The notes under the pieces are model-generated. The model was not told where the DNA came from and made no database searches. It was given only the letters and a program-made list of their open reading frames with translations. The translations under genes and the position numbers were made by a program. Shown here piece by piece: positions 33,101 through 39,100 of a DNA stretch of 64,000 bases (the first letter of the stretch is position 1; each line of letters begins with the position of its first letter). The stretch covers positions 30,308,141-30,372,140 of the forward strand of contig NC_087071.1 in the NCBI RefSeq assembly GCF_963678635.1, read 5' to 3'. This stretch comes from Symsagittifera roscoffensis. Lineage: Eukaryota; Xenacoelomorpha; Acoela; Convolutidae.

Positions 33101-36100
33101 ATTTGACGAAAACCATAGCAAATTAGGTCTATTGTAAAATAGTTTTTGAAGAAAATCGATTGGAAAAACAAAAACAAATTCAAAAAACTTTCAATTTTTT
33201 TTGCAATATGTTTTTGAGTTTTCAAGTTTTTTAATCCAAAAATTGCGCTAAAAACTTCAAAAGCTACCTTCATGTGAGAAAAACTAGGTTTCAACGGCTG
33301 AAAATAAGCTTAAATCAGCTATTGTAAGCATATTTTTATTAGCTCGAAATCAGAAAAAAAATCAAAAATCCAAAACAAAAAAAATGATTTGTGGTACCTG
33401 ATTTTGCGTGGAGGACAAAAAGTAAAAACAAAAAGTAAAAAAAAAGAAATACAAAATTCCTCCCCATTTTCAATGATCGGAACAATAACGACATTGATCA
33501 CTGGATCAATAGCTTATGAGTTTACTTTTTTCTCGCTCACAGAATTGAATGACGCTCGAGTTTGAGATGTAAAACACATTTTCAAAAATAAATCCGACCC
33601 CCCCCCCCTCGAGACAATCCTAGATCCGCCCCTGTTATGGTATATCCAGACTTTTGCGAGCCACGGCGCGTCTCTTGCTTCTTTCTTTCTTTCTGAGCGT
33701 ACTTTTCATACTCAAACTCTCGGCGGAATTTTGAATGTTGGATCTTGATAAGGATATGCGCGAGCCAAGGCGAGATTTCATGTCTAGTTAATTCGGGTTG
33801 AAACTGTCGGGGCGACTCAGCAATTGAAGTCTGGATCCGGTATATCAATCGTAAAAATTGCTACAGATTTTAACGGTCTTGAAAATCTGGAACTTTCAAA
33901 GGGTGTTCGCGCCGGTTGCACCGATGCTAGTTGGGTTGCGCTAACAACGGTGTTTGTCGGGTCGTCCCGTGTCCATATTGGTCGCAAAAAAAGCAACTGA
34001 ACTTTTTGTTTGAAAAATCTCTGAAGGGAAAAATCAGTCGCAAACGTCTGCACTTTTTGAATAACGGTCGTGAGTGTCTCGTCTCGCCTTCTCCGCCTCG
34101 TTAAAGAACGTTGCTCTTCATTATCCCAAGTCAACCAAATTGGCATCCTTAAACCCCCATATAAAGTTTTTAAAAAATGATAACAGGGAAATATCTTTCA
34201 ATTTTGAGATCAAGGCTGATACTTTTCGGTTAAAAAATGTTCCGACAAACTAGTTCAAAAGCCGAATTTTGTCCGGATGAAAGACCACCCGACCACAAAT
34301 GTTTTGTCAGTTTCTTCAAAAGTCAGAAGAACGCGTAGGATTTACTTAACCAGTTTGATGTGGAGACTCAAATTTAGCCAGAAAACCACCAGCGGATTTA
34401 GGGGTGGGGTTTGGGGGACGTTCCTTTCAGAAATTCGACCCCCTGCCGACCCAAAGTTTCCCCCCTTTGTACTATTTCGAGATACCCCTTTTTTGCTGAA
34501 CCACACTAAACTTTTTCTAAAGGCACATTTTGCCAAAATATACAAATTTTGATGGGGGAGTGCGCGCCAAAAAAAACCCAATTGTTTGGTCAAAATTTTC
34601 TAAAAAGTGCCTTTTTTGGCCCGTTATTTAAGTAATTTTGGTCAAAACTGCAAAAAAAGGTCGACAAAATTTTCGAAAACTTTTTTGAAAATCACTCCTC
34701 GAGAAAATCATAGATTCGCCCCTGCAGAAAACTTTTTTAAACTTAAATTTCAAATTTCTGGAAATGATTTTTAAGTTTTTAAACAAAGAACATCTATTTT
34801 GCTCTAATGAAATTTTTATCTTCTATCTTCTACCCATACTTTTTTGTTTCTATTAATTCTACCCATTCTTTTTTGTGTTTATCAAATATCTCTGGAAATA
34901 AATTAATTGTAATACCGATGTTTCAGTTTTCTTGTCGGCTATCTGCCCTGTTATAATTCTCGTGTGCTACTTGGGCACTGAAATGCAGCTGAGCAAATCG
35001 GAACCACCCGAGTCAGGAGCAGAGAGCAACACTTATGTTGTCCTTCAGGCAGGACTGCTCAAAAAACAGACTGTAAAGTAGATCCAACAAAACTTATGGC
35101 GTTGTGGCGCATCGGTAGTGATGGTGCCCAGCAATCATATGCTTTCGGGTTCAAATCGCGCGTGCGCTGCAATTACGAGATGATTGGTTGTATGATAGCC
35201 ATAGCTTATTTAAACTTAAATTATTAACTTTCGGGCTAGGATTCTGGCTAGTTAACTAAAAAAACTCGACCAAATGATTAGGAAACTTGTTTGGAGCATC
35301 GCGGCTGATCACAGAAAGATTAGGTGTAAAAATGACAGAAGAGCATATATCAAACGTTAAAAACCTCAGTTTCAACTCAAAGAAAAACAAAATACTAAAA
35401 TATGCCAAACTATCGAAAATTTTGAAGTTCAACCTCGTGTTTTTTGTTAAAACGTTTCAGTTTTTTCAAATTACAGTTTTCACGCAAAAAAAAGTAAAAT
35501 CGAAAACAAAAATTATCTGCGCTAGGGGCAGGTTGTGTGAAACTGATGCATAAAATATCCAGGGTCATTTTCCCTGGAGAATATCAGTCCTGTCTGTGCT
35601 GAAGGTGGCTTATCTGGAGGAACTTGGCAACAAGGCCAGAGGGGGATTGAAGAGCAAAGACGGGTATGACTCATCTAGTGTTCCACATTTTAACCCCATG
35701 TTATTTAACACCCTGTGATAACACCGCCTTCTTTATCAACCCGAATATTTTAAGGATTATGCGTTGTTATAATAATGAAATCTCTCTAACTGTTTCCCCC
35801 GAGGGCTTTTTTTCCTTCCCCCCCCCACCTACAAATTTTTATATTTGAAGTCACTGTTCACTTTGTCCGATTGTCATGAAAATTGGCATGTAGACTAATT
35901 AGGCCATGAAAACATATTTGGTCTCCATAATTAACCTTGTAAAACCGCTCGTTAGACCATAAAGTTCATGTTTGAGTGAGGACGGGGGGGGGGGGGGAGG
36001 AAAAAGAGCCGTACCTAGTAACGATTTGCCACCCCGGTAATGAAATAATTCAACGATTAAACATGTGCAGCTTAGTATCCAGTAACGAATCTGCCCCTTG

Positions 36101-39100
36101 TTTTGCAAAAAAGTGGGATAGTTAAAGAGATGCTAAAAGCGTTAAAACGAGGACGACAATTTTTATGAAATCATTGCAAACTAATATTTTGAACAAGACT
36201 GCTCGTATATCAGGGCAAAGCCCTGAATTTTTTTTACTGCCCCTTAAATCACTTCGAATAGTTTTTGGGGGAAAATATTGAAAAACCTATAAATGACTCA
36301 GTTGATAAACATGATAAACCTATAAATGACTCAGTTGACTAAGCGGCTCCCCCCCCCCACCTAACTAAAACATAAATTTTTTGGTCTAACGAGTGGTTTT
36401 TCGAGGTTAATTATGAAGACCAAATATGTTTGTGATGGCCTAATTAGTCTGCAGACTAAGTGAACAGAAACTTCAAATATAAAACTATTGCAGGGGGGGG
36501 GGAAGAGCCAAACAAGCTCGGAAATGAAAAAAAATATATATTTTACAAACTGAATCGTTGATCGGTTCCAAAAGTTGCCTTCAATTCGATCCAATTCTAT
36601 GGATTACACGACAAAATGGGGCTCTTTTCCAGTTTCTCACCCCCCTTGTTGAAATACAAAACAAAGATGTTCAAAAATTGTTCACACGGACGGTAATTTG
36701 CATGTTAGAAACCTTGTAGAAATTTGTTCACCTGTTCACGCTGACACGTTTTGTTGCAGTTTCTAACATGAAAAGTCATTTTAAATAGACTTTCATTTAA
36801 TGATTTTCAGAAAAAATTAAAGAGGGGGAAACTGGAAAAGAGCCCAAAATGGGTGACATCTCTCCCCCATGAAAAAAAACCCAGGGTTAAATGGTGGGAG
36901 CTGGGCCGGAGCCAATAAAAAATAGAGAACGGATGAAACAAGGATATCCGGTTACCGTGCAATGTTCTGACCACAGTCTTAAAAATTACAAAATTTTTTG
37001 TTGCATATTGTAATAAAAAAATCTGGACAAAAATATAATTTAGGCATACTTGAGAGTCATAGTAAAATAGGTCAATTGGAAAAACGTTTGGCTCTTTTCC
37101 AGTTCCCCCCTTTATTTTTTTCGGAATATTAATGTATGAAAACTTATTTAAAAAGACTTTTCATGTTTTGAACTGCGTTAAAACATTTCAGCGTGAAAGT
37201 TTCAGTTTTTTTTCGCAAAATCTTTTTAAAATATTAATTTTTCCACAAAGTTGCGCTAAAAACTTCAAAAACTACCTTCATTTGAGTAAAACTAAGTTTC
37301 CATGGCTGCAATTCAGCCTAGAAAAGCTATTGTAAGCATATAAGGTCACCTGATTAGCTCAAAATTAGACCGAAAATCAAAAAAATCACACAGGTTTTCC
37401 TCGACACCGTGGAAAAAATTCAAAATTTTTAAAAGTCGTTTGAATCATGACTGAAGAGGCTTTAGTATGATATATCACTCAAACCGTTCCGATGACTATT
37501 TGTGGTACCCGATTTTGCGTGGGAAACAAGGAGTAAAAAAAACTAAAACACAACCGAATACAAATTTCTTCCCCATTTTCAATGAACGGAACAATAACGA
37601 AACTGATCAATGCATCAACTGCATATGATTTCGTTTTTTTTCCTCATTCACAGAAATGAATGAAGCTCAATTTTGAAAGGTAAAACTCCAAAAAGTAAAC
37701 TGCAAAATTTCATTTTTTAATATTTAATGTTGCATTATGTTTTCAGATTATTTGTTGCATCATTTCCAATTTTTACAAGAACCTTAAAAAGTGAAACTCA
37801 ATTGATTAGTTACACAAACAGATTGGATAAGATAACGACATTAATCATAGCGTCAATCGCTTAGGAGTTGATTTTCACCTTTCAGGAAAAATCACCGTGT
37901 CAAAGTCCAGAGATACTGGACATACATTTCCAAATGTCTGCTGGACACAGAGTCGCGAGATACTGGACTTGAATTGTCGATATTCTGGATATAAAAACAC
38001 AAAAACCTGGAACAAGAGTGACCAGATTTTTGCAACGTTTTTCAGAGACTTCTGCGTTTAAAAACGTTTCTATGGTATATCCAGACTTTTGCGACCCACG
38101 GCGCGTCTCTTGCTTCTTTATGTGCAGACTTTCCTTACTTAAACTCTCGGCGGGATTATGGATGTTAGACTTTTTTACGGATAATCGCGATCCAAGGCGA
38201 GACTTTATGTCTAGATTTTTCAAGTTGAAACTCTCGGCGCGACGATGCAATTTAACTCTAGATCCGGTGAAATATAATCACAAAAGATCGATTGATAGAT
38301 CAATCGTAAAACTCGCTACAGCTTTTAATGGTCTCGAAAGTCTGAGAATTTCAATCGGTGGTCGCACCGGTTGCGCATATGCTAGTCGGGTTGCGCTATC
38401 TTGTTGTTTGTCGGGTCGTCCCGTGTCCATATTGGTCGCAAAAGATGCAACGGAATTTTTTGTTTGAAAAATCTGTAACGCAAAAAATCAGTCGCAAACA
38501 TCTGCTCTTTTTGAATATCGGTAATGAGTGTCTCGCCTCGCCGTCTCCGCCTCGTTAACGAACGTTGCGATTCATATTTGTGCCTCGTTAACTAACGTCA
38601 CGATTCATTATCCCAAGTCAACCAAATTGGCATAATGAAACCCCCCTAAATCTTTGTTAAAGATGATCACAGTGGAAATATCTTTTAAATTTGAGCTCAA
38701 GGATGATACCTTTCGGATGATTTAAAAATACTCCGACAAGCTAGTTCAAAAGCCAAATTTTTTCAGGATGAACAAAGCCACCCGGGCACAATTGTTCCGT
38801 CAGTTTCTTTGGAAATCAGAAAAAAGTCAGAGTTTGGATTTACTAACCAGTTTGATCTGTAAACCAGAAAACCGCCAGCGGACTTAGGGGGGATGACGCC
38901 CCTTTGCAGGAAATTGACCTACTGTCGACCTAAAGGGTCCTCCTTTGTACTAATTCGAGATATCTCTTTTTGGCTGACTGAATTAAACTTCTTCTAACGG
39001 CACCTTTTGCCAAATTATACTAACTTTGAGGGGGAGCGCGCGCCAAAAAACGCGAAATTTTGGTCAATTTTTTCCAAGAAGTACCTAAAAGCGCTTCTTA

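Larger units (their letters stand above)
32886..34725 (+). repeat. Segmental duplication copy 1
   Basis: Collinear with 36853-39105: the CATCTCTCTCCCCCAG start, GAGCTGGGCCGGAGC, the TGTTCCGACCACAGTC motif, the exon-2 echo, the TATGGTATATCCAGACTTTT block, a HINE 5' half and a hAT-type MITE occur in the same order. A partial third copy is at 49565-50290. Confidence 0.7.
23944..34926 (+). other. Gene B intron 2
   Basis: 11 kb, GTGAGT...TTTCAG. Most of it is the BEL element (23997-32594), which starts 53 bases after the donor. The remainder holds decayed exon-2 echoes, the first segmental-duplication copy and a hAT-type MITE. Confidence 0.75.

Noticed and set aside
35079-35081. TAG as true end of a three-TM gene B product
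   Set aside because: It coincides with a GT donor in the right phase, and a TM4 exon with matching phase and CCC motif is found at 41390; kept only as a minor possibility.
35097-35175. Functional tRNA gene
   Set aside because: A- and B-box-like motifs exist, but no acceptor stem forms.
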